Below, piece by piece: positions 9,334 to 17,268 of a stretch of 22,113 nt of DNA (position 1 is its first letter; each line of letters begins with the position of its first letter). Source of the DNA: Chondrus crispus (taxonomy: Eukaryota; Rhodophyta; Florideophyceae; Gigartinales; Gigartinaceae). The translations under genes and the position numbers were made by a program. Location of the stretch: positions 49,365 to 71,477 of the forward strand of contig NW_005179307.1 in NCBI RefSeq assembly GCF_000350225.1, in the 5' to 3' direction. The notes below the pieces were generated by a model. The model saw only the letters and a list, made by a program, of their open reading frames with translations, did not search any database and was not told where the DNA came from.

Positions 9334-9676
9334 TGTCGATGGAGTGGAGCCGGCCACTCTGTACAGTATCTATACAGTACCTGTACAGTACCGGACACCA
9401 CTCTATTTTCGCCTTTCGGCTCGTGGCTTTCAGCCACGAGCGCCGCCGTCCGATTATATACCTGCGACTACCACCTCTCTCGATCTAGCGAGGGCAAGAG
9501 GGAACTAAGTAAAGACTGACCATCGTCACTTTACTTTTACCTGCGCCGAAGCGTAGAGCCTCGATCCCCCACGCGTCTCTACAATCACCACCGCTTCCGC
9601 TACCTGACAACGTCTTCCCTCGTCTCAGCTTGGACTGAGATCGCGCTGTCAGCCCAGACCCTCGTGTGCAGCGACA
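9334..9676 (+). repeat. 5' long terminal repeat
   Basis: It starts TGTCGATGG and ends GCAGCGACA, i.e. TG...CA termini forming a 5-bp inverted repeat TGTCG/CGACA. It is 343 bp, the same length as the 3' copy. It contains three tandem 11-bp repeats, a hairpin and a TATA-like box (see the regulatory entry). Open frames inside it are repeated identically in the 3' LTR and are not genes. Confidence 0.95.
9360..9460 (+). promoter_or_regulatory. LTR promoter region: 11-bp repeats, hairpin, TATA box
   Basis: Three consecutive 11-mers, TGTACAGTATC, TATACAGTACC and TGTACAGTACC (9360-9392), form a tandem array typical of an LTR enhancer. A hairpin follows at 9419-9441 (GCTCGTGGCT/AGCCACGAGC, 3-nt loop). 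A TATA-like TTATATA is at 9454-9460, so RNA start would be expected a few tens of bases further on, marking the U3/R boundary. The same set recurs in the 3' LTR, with its TATA at 15307-15313. Function is inferred from position. Confidence 0.55.
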
Positions 9677-9707
9677 ATCCGGATTTGCTGTTACACGATT
9701 CTGGAAA

Positions 9708-11492
9708 ATGACGACTAGATCGCAGAGCTCCAAACGCCCCGTCGATCCAAGTCTCGAACATGCCGAAAAAAGGAAGGCTCAACACGAAAAGCTAATACGT
9801 CGATGTACCACCTTTTCATCGAAATCCGACATCGGCAAGCAGCTTATCGAAGCTGCCAAATCTGTTTTGGAATGCTATCCCCCTGACGAAGAAGAGGAAA
9901 AAGAAATCATATCTGAACATATAACTTCTTTGGTTCCCACGAACGGCTCTTTTTTTTCGACAAAATACTTCAGCGAACCTTGCTTCCCTGTGATGGTTCT
10001 TCGACAAGTTTCTGAATTTTATGAGGTGTTGACCGTTCCGAACGAGATGATGAAAAATTTTGACCCAACCGTTCGAGCTGACAAGACACTGATGAACCAT
10101 ATTTGGCTTGGTAATGCCTTGAAGCTGCCTATTGAGTCACTACATGACATTCTGGTGGCATATCGCTGTCATAATGACATCACAATTCTGACGAATATCG
10201 CCAAACACGTCCCGGTTGAAAAAGAAGCAGAGAACTACAAAGCGGATACTATCAATATCAGCTCTCCCGAATTTCAGACCAACAATACGCCTCCTAGGCT
10301 GGATGATCCGCAAGAAACGTCTAAAAAATTCAGCCGTACTACTTTACCAAACCGAGAGAATATCAGGCCTCCTTTTTCACAAGAAGAGCCTCAGATCGCC
10401 CAACACGTAACCTATGACGACCCGAAAAAGGCAACAGGGGTGCATCAGTACTTTCGTGACAGCAAATTCTCTGGAAAAATATCGGAATCTATCGACTTCA
10501 CGATAAGGGACTACAACATTTGTGCGATGCAACAGCAGTTGTCACCGGTACAAAAGGCATCCTTTTTCATAAATGCGTTTTCCGGTCCAGCTCGGACTCA
10601 TTTTTTCCAAAACGCAGACCACAATATGAACTATGACACACTTTGCGAATTGATGAGACAAGAGTATGACTCGGATGCGCGCCAACTCGCTGTGCAGTCT
10701 GAATTGGAAAAACTAAGAATCGAGAAGTTCATGTCTGAAAAAGAGATTACAACGACTTCCCACGGCCTGACGTCGCTAGTTGATCATATTAACTCCTTGG
10801 CCCCGCAATGCCCGAAACAATTTCGACATGATTCTAACAAGACAAGGTTCCTCAGAGCAGCAGTCGTGGGACACCCTTGGGCATCCCGCGCAATAAGCCA
10901 GATCACAACCCTGAAATTTACGTTTCACATCTTTGTCACGGCTTTGCAAGAAGGTATTCAGTTGCATGAAGAAGAGTCCAAGCATGACACTTCAACTTTG
11001 CTACCAACCAATTACCAAAGATATGGACGCGAGCCACCTCGCCGTGATTTCAACCGTTCCTTTGGAAGATCTTTTCATCCCAAGAAAAACCCGATCGGTA
11101 GGGACAACAAAATTTTACGCTGCAGTAACTGCGGAGCTGATGATCATCTTCGCCGCAATTGCCGCACTGGAAATGTGATGTCAAGAATCCAAAGCCGTAT
11201 TCGCAATGGCGTTCCAGCTGTGCATGTCGTACAAGAAATTGCTGCCGATCTGCAAGAAATTCTGGATTGGAAAACCACGACCGCTACCGCTGAAGAAACG
11301 CATCACTCACGACACACCGCCGACGATGATGCAGATCATTCCGCACACGTGAGCGAATCTGAAGAAGAGAGTAAAAAGCTCATGCTTAATGAGTCCGACG
11401 TGCACCTTCTGCGCGAACTGGAATCCAATCAAGCAGTGAACACGCTCTCCGCAGACCTCCATCAATTCTCTGATGAACAGTATTTTCATTGA
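9708..11492 (+). CDS. gag: Retrotransposon Gag (capsid/nucleocapsid)
   Basis: 594 residues from ATG 9708, 31 nt after the LTR. The frame is open further upstream, but only from a GTG inside the LTR. Gag forms the virus-like particle that packages the element's RNA. The middle region (around PVQKASFFINAFSGPARTHF and LCELMRQEYDSDARQLAVQS) resembles the helical capsid of Copia/Gypsy Gag proteins. A single CCHC zinc knuckle, C-SN-C-GADD-H-LRRN-C, lies at about residues 472-485, preceded by an Arg-rich stretch that would bind RNA. The C-terminus is acidic (EEETHHSRH-like and SESEEESKK runs). The TGA at 11490-11492 lies inside the overlap with pol. No internal stops or frameshifts are seen. Confidence 0.92.
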   Translation: MTTRSQSSKRPVDPSLEHAEKRKAQHEKLIRRCTTFSSKSDIGKQLIEAAKSVLECYPPDEEEEKEIISEHITSLVPTNGSFFSTKYFSEPCFPVMVLRQVSEFYEVLTVPNEMMKNFDPTVRADKTLMNHIWLGNALKLPIESLHDILVAYRCHNDITILTNIAKHVPVEKEAENYKADTINISSPEFQTNNTPPRLDDPQETSKKFSRTTLPNRENIRPPFSQEEPQIAQHVTYDDPKKATGVHQYFRDSKFSGKISESIDFTIRDYNICAMQQQLSPVQKASFFINAFSGPARTHFFQNADHNMNYDTLCELMRQEYDSDARQLAVQSELEKLRIEKFMSEKEITTTSHGLTSLVDHINSLAPQCPKQFRHDSNKTRFLRAAVVGHPWASRAISQITTLKFTFHIFVTALQEGIQLHEEESKHDTSTLLPTNYQRYGREPPRRDFNRSFGRSFHPKKNPIGRDNKILRCSNCGADDHLRRNCRTGNVMSRIQSRIRNGVPAVHVVQEIAADLQEILDWKTTTATAEETHHSRHTADDDADHSAHVSESEEESKKLMLNESDVHLLRELESNQAVNTLSADLHQFSDEQYFH

Positions 11493-11525
11493 GGCGACGA
11501 GGACATCCTCCCAGTCATCGTCGCC
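11477..11525 (+). promoter_or_regulatory. Candidate -1 ribosomal frameshift signal between gag and pol
   Basis: pol is in the -1 frame relative to gag and its frame is open only from 11477, after a TGA at 11474-11476. Any shift must therefore occur between 11477 and the gag stop at 11490. That window contains a T run (11483-11486) on which a Phe tRNA reading TTT could slip back one base. Six bases later an 8-bp GC-rich stem begins: GGCGACGA (11493-11500) pairs with TCGTCGCC (11518-11525). Slip site, short spacer and stem is the classic -1 arrangement, although the heptamer is not a canonical X-XXY-YYZ. Confidence 0.5.
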
Positions 11526-14500
11526 ACAATTCATCTCGCATTGGCCATCGCACAGCCGTGAAACGCCGCAAACCTACAGACACGTACTGCGTTGTCTCTC
11601 AGGTCTTCGTATCATCCCTGACATCACCGCAAGTGGCAAACCCAGGTTTTTGCATTGATACGGGTGCACCGACCTCTGTCATCGGCCTACCCGAACTGAG
11701 GCATATCTTTGCGAAAAACAAACTGAAGTCCCCGCACCTACGCAAGTCTCCAAAGAAATTTAAATTCGCCGATGCAGTCTTCCAGTCACTCGGGCTAGTC
11801 GATTTACCTCTGGCCACGCCCTCAGGTATACCTCCTATCTACATCTCACTGGATGTTGTGACAGCTGACGTTCCCGCACTCATGGGCCTTGACGTCATGG
11901 ACCAGCAGTCCCTAACGCCGAACACCGTGACTAATGAACTGCACAAGTGCGTTGTTTTGCAATCGCGAACACAACACGTTTCCGCGCTCACCGACACGCT
12001 GTGGAGCGTTCCCCTTCAACGATATGCACAACACATCTACGCCCCAATGTCCCTTGCGACCTCTTGCTATTTTTCTCAAACACAACTCCGAAAGTTGCAT
12101 CAGCAGTTTTGTCACCCATCCGCTGACAAACTCCACAAACTACTGAAGAAGACAAGACCAGAAGACTTGGACGCCTCCACTTTGGACACTCTCAAAGATC
12201 TGACACGCCGTTGCGATCCATGCCAGCGAATACAAGCCGCCCCAACCCGCTTCAAAGTATCGTTCGGTTCTGAGAACGTAAAATTCAACGACAGACTCAT
12301 AATCGACATCATGTATCTCAACAACCGACCGGTGCTCCATCTTGTTGACGAAGGAACGCACTTCAGTGCCGCCAAATTTGTACCGGACGTGTCAACCAAA
12401 ACACTTTGGGCCACCATCCTTGAGTGCTGGGCGACTGTGTACACCGGCCTACCGCACAAGATTCTAGTTGATCAGGGATCTGCTTTTGGAGAACTCTTCG
12501 CCAGCATCGGAGCGTCGAGCAAGGTCGAAGTTCAGCGCACAGGTATTCGAGCACACTCCAGTCTCGGTATTGGAGAGCGGTACCACCAGCCTCTCCGATC
12601 TACATTTCGGAAACTAAGAATTGACCACCCGACTATTTCCGCGTCAACGCTCCTCTCAATGGCTGTGAAAGCAATGAATGACACCCTCGGACCCGAAGGC
12701 ATCGTCCCATCCGCGCTCGTCTTTGGCGAATATCCATCAACGAAGACTCTGTCAGAAGTGGCAGACCCACGCGCATCTCTTGAAAGTCGTGCTAGAGTTG
12801 CCACTACTGCACGTAAGCAGATGGAACAAGAAATGGCTAAGCTACGGGTACAACGCGCTCTCCGGCATCGAGTTCCAAGAGCTACGAACTACGTTTTCGA
12901 AGTTGGACAGCACGTGCTACTATGGCGTGAGAAGTTAGTCGAGAACCGCATTGGAGAGTGGATCGGGCCGTTTCCAATTTTGGCTCTTGACCGAGAAAAG
13001 AAACAAGTCTTCCTCCAAGACAGCAAAATAGGAGCGGCTCGTCCGTTCAGTCAAGGCATGGTGAAACCTTACCTGAGTCCTGATGACGCATCCCGTGTCC
13101 TATTCCAACATCTTGGACACTCTTTGTCTTCTCGATATAGTCACCACACGCTCTTGACAGAAGTCTTGAAAAGAGGAGACCCACGGTGCCTCAGCCCGCA
13201 AATGTCTAATGCCAAGCGCTCGGAAATACATCAGCTCATGAGAAGAGGCACATTCAAAGTCATCCTCAAAGAAGAAATTCCTCCCAATGCCAACGTCCTA
13301 TCCGCGCGTTTCGTGTTATCAATTAAGTCCACAGTTGATGATAAGGTGAAATGGAAAGCACGTTACGTTGCCGGTGGACACAGGGATAAGCTCAAAAAGC
13401 TTCTCGTGCACTCGTCGCAATCTGCACAGCCCTCTACCGTACGTCTCGTTATAGCATTGGCCGCGATCTACGGCTTCAAGGTTTGGTCCTCCGACGTAAC
13501 ACAAGCGTATCTACAATCTTCAAAGCCCCTCGCTCGCAAAATATACATTCGTAATGCCGCCCCTGAATTTGAGTTGTCAAACAATGAGGCACTGCTTCTC
13601 CTACGAGGCCTGTATGGCCTTGGGGAATCAGGAGACATGTGGCATGACACCCTAGATGCACACCACCGACAGGATCTCGGCATGGAGACGCTCCGCACTG
13701 ACCTCGGATGCTACAGTCGCATTACCCAGGGACATCTTGAAGGACTTTCTGCGAACTATGTGGACGATATGCTACGAACTGGAACCCTCGAGTTCCATAA
13801 ACTCTGCGCCCTCACTGGGAAGCGATTCGAAATGGCCAAGGATCAGAATATACCTTTTCGGTTTACTGGTTTCCTGATATCGAAAGATCAAGCAAATACA
13901 CTGCAACTTGACCAAGTAGAATACGCCAGACAGCTTCGACTGCTCCCGGACGACTGTCATTTCTCCGCATTTGCGTCTGTTCGAATGAAGCTAATGTGGC
14001 TTTCGCATACTCGACCGGATTGCATATTCGAAATATCGCAACTCACGCAGATTACGAGAGAACATTTTATGGAAGAACGTCAAACAATTGTCAAGAATAC
14101 AAACCGGGTAATCAAGTACTCTACAGATCAAACTGTGAGGATCAGGTTCCCAAACTTGCAAAAGAACACAATCAAAGTAGTAGGATACTCTGATGCATCT
14201 TTTGCCTCTAATCGTGACCACACGTCACAGCTCGGATATATTGTTTTTCTCGCCGATGCGTCCTCGAATGTCGTACCAATCCTGTACAAGTCCTACAAGG
14301 CTAGACGTGTTACAAGATCGGTACTCGCAGCCGAGCTAATTGCATTTAGCGATTTGTTCGATGCATCGTATACACTGACGAAAGAATTGGAGAAGCTCCT
14401 TGGAAGGAAAAAGGTTGCTGTACAGTTGCTCACAGACAGCAAGAGCCTCTTCGACATCATCAGCAAAGGAAGCCGCACATCGGAAAAGAGACTAATGCTC

Positions 14501-14731
14501 GATATTGCTTGCGCACGCGAAGGATACGGCAAGTTCGAGATTGATGATATTGGCTTTGTGCGGTCTGGAGATAATATTGCAGATGGTCTCACAAAAAGAA
14601 TGAAACAAAGCAGTTTATTGAAAGTGCTAACTACATCTACATTAGAGATCAAACCGGAACAATGGATTGTCAGAGAGACCATCTCAGACACCCTCGCCAT
14701 TGGAATTTCTCAGATGCCCGACTCTGTGTAA
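11477..14731 (+). CDS. pol: Copia Pol polyprotein: protease, integrase, reverse transcriptase, RNase H
   Basis: The frame is open from 11477. There is no ATG before the protease, so translation as a Gag-Pol fusion is likely. Residue numbers here count from the TTG codon at 11489. Aspartic protease: DTGAPTS, D57, with a later ALMGLD. Integrase: zinc site H204, H209, C242, C245; catalytic D273, D328, E363 (34 residues between the last two), in the form SSLGIGERYHQPLR. Reverse transcriptase: KARYVAGGH, first catalytic Asp D669 in SSDVTQAYLQ, LYGLGESGDMW, and YVDDM with D759/D760. RNase H: D902 (YSDASF), E949, D983 (TDSKS), D1032 (NIADGLTK). All catalytic residues are present and the frame ends at TAA 14729-14731. 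The enzymes copy the element's RNA to DNA and insert it. The element appears coding-competent. Confidence 0.93.
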   Translation, partial: TVFSLRRRGHPPSHRRHNSSRIGHRTAVKRRKPTDTYCVVSQVFVSSLTSPQVANPGFCIDTGAPTSVIGLPELRHIFAKNKLKSPHLRKSPKKFKFADAVFQSLGLVDLPLATPSGIPPIYISLDVVTADVPALMGLDVMDQQSLTPNTVTNELHKCVVLQSRTQHVSALTDTLWSVPLQRYAQHIYAPMSLATSCYFSQTQLRKLHQQFCHPSADKLHKLLKKTRPEDLDASTLDTLKDLTRRCDPCQRIQAAPTRFKVSFGSENVKFNDRLIIDIMYLNNRPVLHLVDEGTHFSAAKFVPDVSTKTLWATILECWATVYTGLPHKILVDQGSAFGELFASIGASSKVEVQRTGIRAHSSLGIGERYHQPLRSTFRKLRIDHPTISASTLLSMAVKAMNDTLGPEGIVPSALVFGEYPSTKTLSEVADPRASLESRARVATTARKQMEQEMAKLRVQRALRHRVPRATNYVFEVGQHVLLWREKLVENRIGEWIGPFPILALDREKKQVFLQDSKIGAARPFSQGMVKPYLSPDDASRVLFQHLGHSLSSRYSHHTLLTEVLKRGDPRCLSPQMSNAKRSEIHQLMRRGTFKVILKEEIPPNANVLSARFVLSIKSTVDDKVKWKARYVAGGHRDKLKKLLVHSSQSAQPSTVRLVIALAAIYGFKVWSSDVTQAYLQSSKPLARKIYIRNAAPEFELSNNEALLLLRGLYGLGESGDMWHDTLDAHHRQDLGMETLRTDLGCYSRITQGHLEGLSANYVDDMLRTGTLEFHKLCALTGKRFEMAKDQNIPFRFTGFLISKDQANTLQLDQVEYARQLRLLPDDCHFSAFASVRMKLMWLSHTRPDCIFEISQLTQITREHFMEERQTIVKNTNRVIKYSTDQTVRIRFPNLQKNTIKVVGYSDASFASNRDHTSQLGYIVFLADASSNVVPILYKSYKARRVTRSVLAAELIAFSDLFDASYTLTKELEKLLGRKKVAVQLLTDSKSLFDIISKGSRTSEKRLMLDIACAREGYGKFEIDDIGFVRSGDNIADGLTKRMKQSSLLKVLTTSTLEIKPEQWIVRETISDTLAIGISQMPDSV

Positions 14732-15174
14732 CTTGCATCACGCACTAATGTGCATTGTGAGCTCGGGTGATCAGCTTTTAATGCCAGAGAGTGCCCCTCC
14801 AGGTATAAAACCCTCGTGAACTTATCAGGCGGGACTAGTTAAGGCAAGCTTTCACACCACGTCGACACAGAGCCGTCACCCCGAAGGATGATTTAAAAGC
14901 TAACTGGAGCTTAAGCATGAGAATCCAAGTTGGGTCATCAGGCTGTCGAGTGGAAAGAACAAGGCAGGTTGATGAGAAAATATTTGCGCATCGAATTCTG
15001 GTCTGCATTTATACTGATATTTTAACGACCGTTCAGGTAATTTTTTTTCTCATCTGAAATTTGCAGTGCACTTGAAACCGGTTCCGTCATTGCAGAAGTG
15101 AACATGGGTACTCATCTTGACTCCTTTTGAGACTCAAAGCGCTAAGGAGTCGCATTTATCGGACGAGATGCAGC
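14732..15174 (+). other. Non-coding 3' region of the retrotransposon
   Basis: It lies between the pol stop and the polypurine tract and has no sizeable frame or domain. A TATA-like GGTATAAAA sits at about 14802-14810. A GTAATT...TTGCAG pair near 15036-15066 resembles splice sites but is far too short to be an intron. The region may hold RNA packaging or polyadenylation signals, but none can be identified. Confidence 0.5.
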
Positions 15175-15186
15175 GAAAGGGGGGAG
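15175..15186 (+). other. Polypurine tract
   Basis: GAAAGGGGGGAG directly abuts the 3' LTR. This uninterrupted purine run resists RNase H and primes plus-strand DNA synthesis in LTR elements; its position exactly at the LTR edge supports the call. Confidence 0.85.
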
Positions 15187-15529
15187 TGTCGATGGAGTGG
15201 AGCCGGCCACTCTGTACAGTATCTATACAGTACCTGTACAGTACCGGACACCACTCTATTTTCGCCTTTCGGCTCGTGGCTTTCAGCCACGAGCGCCGCC
15301 GTCCGATTATATACCTGCGACTACCACCTCTCTCGATCTAGCGAGGGCAAGAGGGAACTAAGTAAAGACTGACCATCGTCACTTTACTTTTACCTGCGCC
15401 GAAGCGTAGAGCCTCGATCCCCCACGCGTCTCTACAATCACCACCGCTTCCGCTACCTGACAACGTCTTCCCTCGTCTCAGCTTGGACTGAGATCGCGCT
15501 GTCAGCCCAGACCCTCGTGTGCAGCGACA
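15187..15529 (+). repeat. 3' long terminal repeat
   Basis: 343 bp with the same sequence as the 5' LTR by eye, including the 11-bp tandem repeats, hairpin and TATA-like box. It is followed directly by ATACC, the second copy of the target-site duplication. As LTRs are identical at insertion, the lack of differences implies a young insertion. Confidence 0.95.
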
Positions 15530-15761
15530 ATACCACGCTGTGGGCAAGACCCCATCCTTCGAGCTTAAACAATTGCGGTAAACTGTCAATAATTCATTCT
15601 AGAATTACGCCCGGAGATATGTGAGACAACTGTGTCACAACATCCTGCAACTGCAGCCCAAAAAGAAAAGAAAAAAGTGAACAATTCTTGATGAACACAT
15701 GCGGAACAATCGTGTTTATGCTTGACCCAACATACACAAGCATGAGAGTGGTACAAGCTTA

Positions 15762-16406
15762 GAGCACCCCTAGTCGTAGAGTAAATGAGCAAATTTTTGA
15801 TTTTTGGAGATAGATTTGGTCACGAGCAGCTCTAGTGGAGTGAGTACAGTATCTCTAAAAAATTTACCATTTTGAGTAAATCTATCTCCAAGCAGCCGAC
15901 CGGATGGAGACAGATTTACTCATTTGCGCAAATAGAGATGCGAGTAGAATTGCGCCACTTGGAAAAATTACCAAAAACCCACGCCAATTCTATTGACTTG
16001 GTGCGAGCAATGTTCTCTGTGCACAGGGAACACACTGTTTTCTGTGCACAGGGAACACCCCCAACACCCCCATCCCAAGCTGAATTTACCCGCCACTGCC
16101 ACCCTCCTGCATTCTTCCTGACGCCTTCCCTTCTCCCTTTCCTCCTCCTCTCCTCCCTGCCCTCCCTCCAGGGCATGATGGTGTCATGTGGGGCTTGAGG
16201 AGATGGGAACCGGAGACGTCCCCCACAGTATATCCGTACAGCACCACCACTACCATCCCTCGTACTGGCTGCCGAAAGATCCAATCACTGCACAACACGT
16301 TTGAATTTGCCCTCTAACCGGTAGTGTTGCGCCTAGAATCGCTATCTCCAAACGCTAAATTTCTCATATTTAACCTCGAAATATAACTAAACCAGTAGGG
16401 GTGCTC
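15762..16406. mobile_element. PIF/Harbinger-like MITE (645 bp) with TTA duplication
   Basis: The terminal inverted repeats are GAGCACCCCTA (15762-15772) and TAGGGGTGCTC (16396-16406), perfect over 11 bp. They are flanked on both sides by TTA in direct orientation (15759-15761, 16407-16409), the 3-bp target duplication typical of PIF/Harbinger transposons. Inward, the ends remain imperfectly inverted for about 70 bp (shared AAATTT and TTTGGAGATAG blocks). An internal hairpin pairs 15874-15890 with 15905-15921 with one mismatch, and a 23-24-bp tandem repeat containing CTGTGCACAGGGAACAC occupies 16011-16057. There is no transposase, so it would depend on an element elsewhere. Open frames inside are not genes. 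Confidence 0.75.
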
Positions 16407-16444
16407 TTAGACTTTACCCTACCTACAGTATGTCGTGCTGTGCT

Positions 16445-16606
16445 ACTGCGATACCGATTCGAGCAAGAGCTCTTGCTGCGATACCGATTCGAGCGATACC
16501 GATTCGCTCTTGCTGCGATACCGATTCGAGCAAGAGCTCTTGCTGCGATACTGATTCGAGCGATACCGATTCGAGCAAGAGCTCTTGCTCGAATCGGTAT
16601 CGCAGT
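16445..16606. repeat. Modular foldback repeat with perfect 33-bp inverted ends
   Basis: It is built from a 14-mer A (GCGATACCGATTCG) and a 16-bp palindrome P (AGCAAGAGCTCTTGCT). The order is A-P-A-a-A-(half P)-A-P-A-a-A-P-A', where 'a' is a single base and A' is A inverted. Six direct copies of A start at 16448, 16478, 16493, 16515, 16545 (one C to T change) and 16560, and the inverted copy is at 16590-16603. The ends 16445-16477 and 16574-16606 are perfect inverted repeats, and 16560-16603 alone is a 44-nt loopless palindrome. Two roughly 67-bp higher-order units are evident. It is not CRISPR, because there are no unique spacers. The many plus- and minus-strand frames across it only reflect the repeat. 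Confidence 0.9.
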
Positions 16607-17079
16607 TTTTCGGCTTTTCACGAACCTCCCATCCAACAGCCCGCAACGTGCCGGCTTTTGTTTGGCAGAATTCGGCCACTAAAAATGGCACGTGTATTTC
16701 ATATGTGAATGTTATCTGAAACTCTCTCTGGCGTAAACTCACTATTGATAGTTCATGTGAACCAGTGGCAACAATACTGGAAACGCGTTCTGTGAATGAA
16801 TGTTATCTGTCTCTCTCTGGCGTATACTCAATATTGATAGTTCTCATATGAGGCCAGCTTTTTTTGCAAAAATACTGTATATACATTAAATCGAAACTTT
16901 AAAAAAGTCAGTTTGGACACCATTTCTTTAACGTATACGCCCTCGGCAATAACATCTTGCAAAACATTGGGATGGCGGTTGTCAATACATGGAGAGACTA
17001 AGAATCTAATGAAGTTTCAATGATCAGTTGACTTTTTAAACAGGCGTTTTGGTTTTGAAGATATCAACATTAAACGTTT
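16607..17079. other. Intergenic, repeat-derived
   Basis: It includes the tandem duplication at 16707-16890. The remainder is AT-rich sequence with no frame worth reporting, possibly interior of a longer version of the CTCATATGAG element. Confidence 0.4.
16707..16890. repeat. Diverged tandem duplication, period about 91 bp
   Basis: GAATGTTATCTG...CTCTCTCTGGCGTA...CTCA.TATTGATAGTTC begins at 16707 and again at 16798. Similarity continues into a 'GCAA.AATACTG' block in both copies. Small indels show it is an old duplication. The second copy's tail contains GTTCTCATATGAGG (16840-16853), the same motif that bounds the elements at 17080-17268 and 18582-18772. Confidence 0.7.
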
Positions 17080-17268
17080 TGAGGTTGGTCAAAAAGGCTC
17101 CTTTTTTGGGCATTCTAAAAATGGCTGGAAAAGACGTACAGATCTCACCAAACTCCACCCTTCCGCAACGCAGAAGTCAACTGCGGTGGCGAGAGTATCT
17201 TTTTCCATCTCGTTGACCTAGCACAAGTCGAGAAAAAATAAGTTGAAAAGTGACCTCATATGAGGTCA
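17080..17268 (+). mobile_element. Short non-autonomous element with CTCATATGAG end, copy 1
   Basis: Collinear with 18582-18772, with good matches in the second half (AGAAGTCAA.TG.GGTGGCG, then AAGTC.AGAAAAAATA). It ends in an 18-bp perfect palindrome TGACCTCATATGAGGTCA (17251-17268). The left boundary is unclear: homology to copy 2 begins near 17080, but a matching GTTCTCATATGAGG is found further left at 16840-16853, so a longer or nested element is possible. No coding capacity. Confidence 0.5.

Larger units (their letters stand above)
9334..15529 (+). mobile_element. Complete Ty1/copia-type LTR retrotransposon
   Basis: All structural parts are present: a 5' LTR (9334-9676), a gag frame, a pol frame in the order protease-integrase-RT-RNase H (the Copia order), a polypurine tract and a 3' LTR (15187-15529). 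The element is 6196 bp. It is flanked by the direct repeat ATACC at 9329-9333 and 15530-15534, the expected 5-bp target-site duplication. The LTRs look identical by eye over 343 bp and neither frame contains a premature stop, so the insertion is recent and the element may still be active. Red algae are known to carry Copia elements of the GalEa-like group; that placement is possible but needs a tree. Confidence 0.95.

Noticed and set aside
9239..9785. Open frames across the 5' LTR on both strands, repeated at 15117-15589
   Set aside because: They are identical in both LTRs and explained by LTR sequence, with no domain.
15036..15066. Possible intron (GTAATT...TTTGCAG) in the retrotransposon 3' region
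   Set aside because: About 30 nt is too short for a spliceosomal intron and there is no frame on either side.
15872..16298. Frames of 108-122 codons on both strands
   Set aside because: They fall inside the MITE and its pyrimidine-rich tract and show no protein-like features.
16445..16606. CRISPR-like array
   Set aside because: Repeats are adjacent or separated by other repeat modules, with no unique spacers and no cas genes, and the genome appears eukaryotic.
16370..16742. Repetitive frames rich in Ser-Ser-Cys, Arg-Ala-Leu or Arg-Tyr-Arg patterns
   Set aside because: Produced by the modular palindrome array in all frames; not a protein gene.
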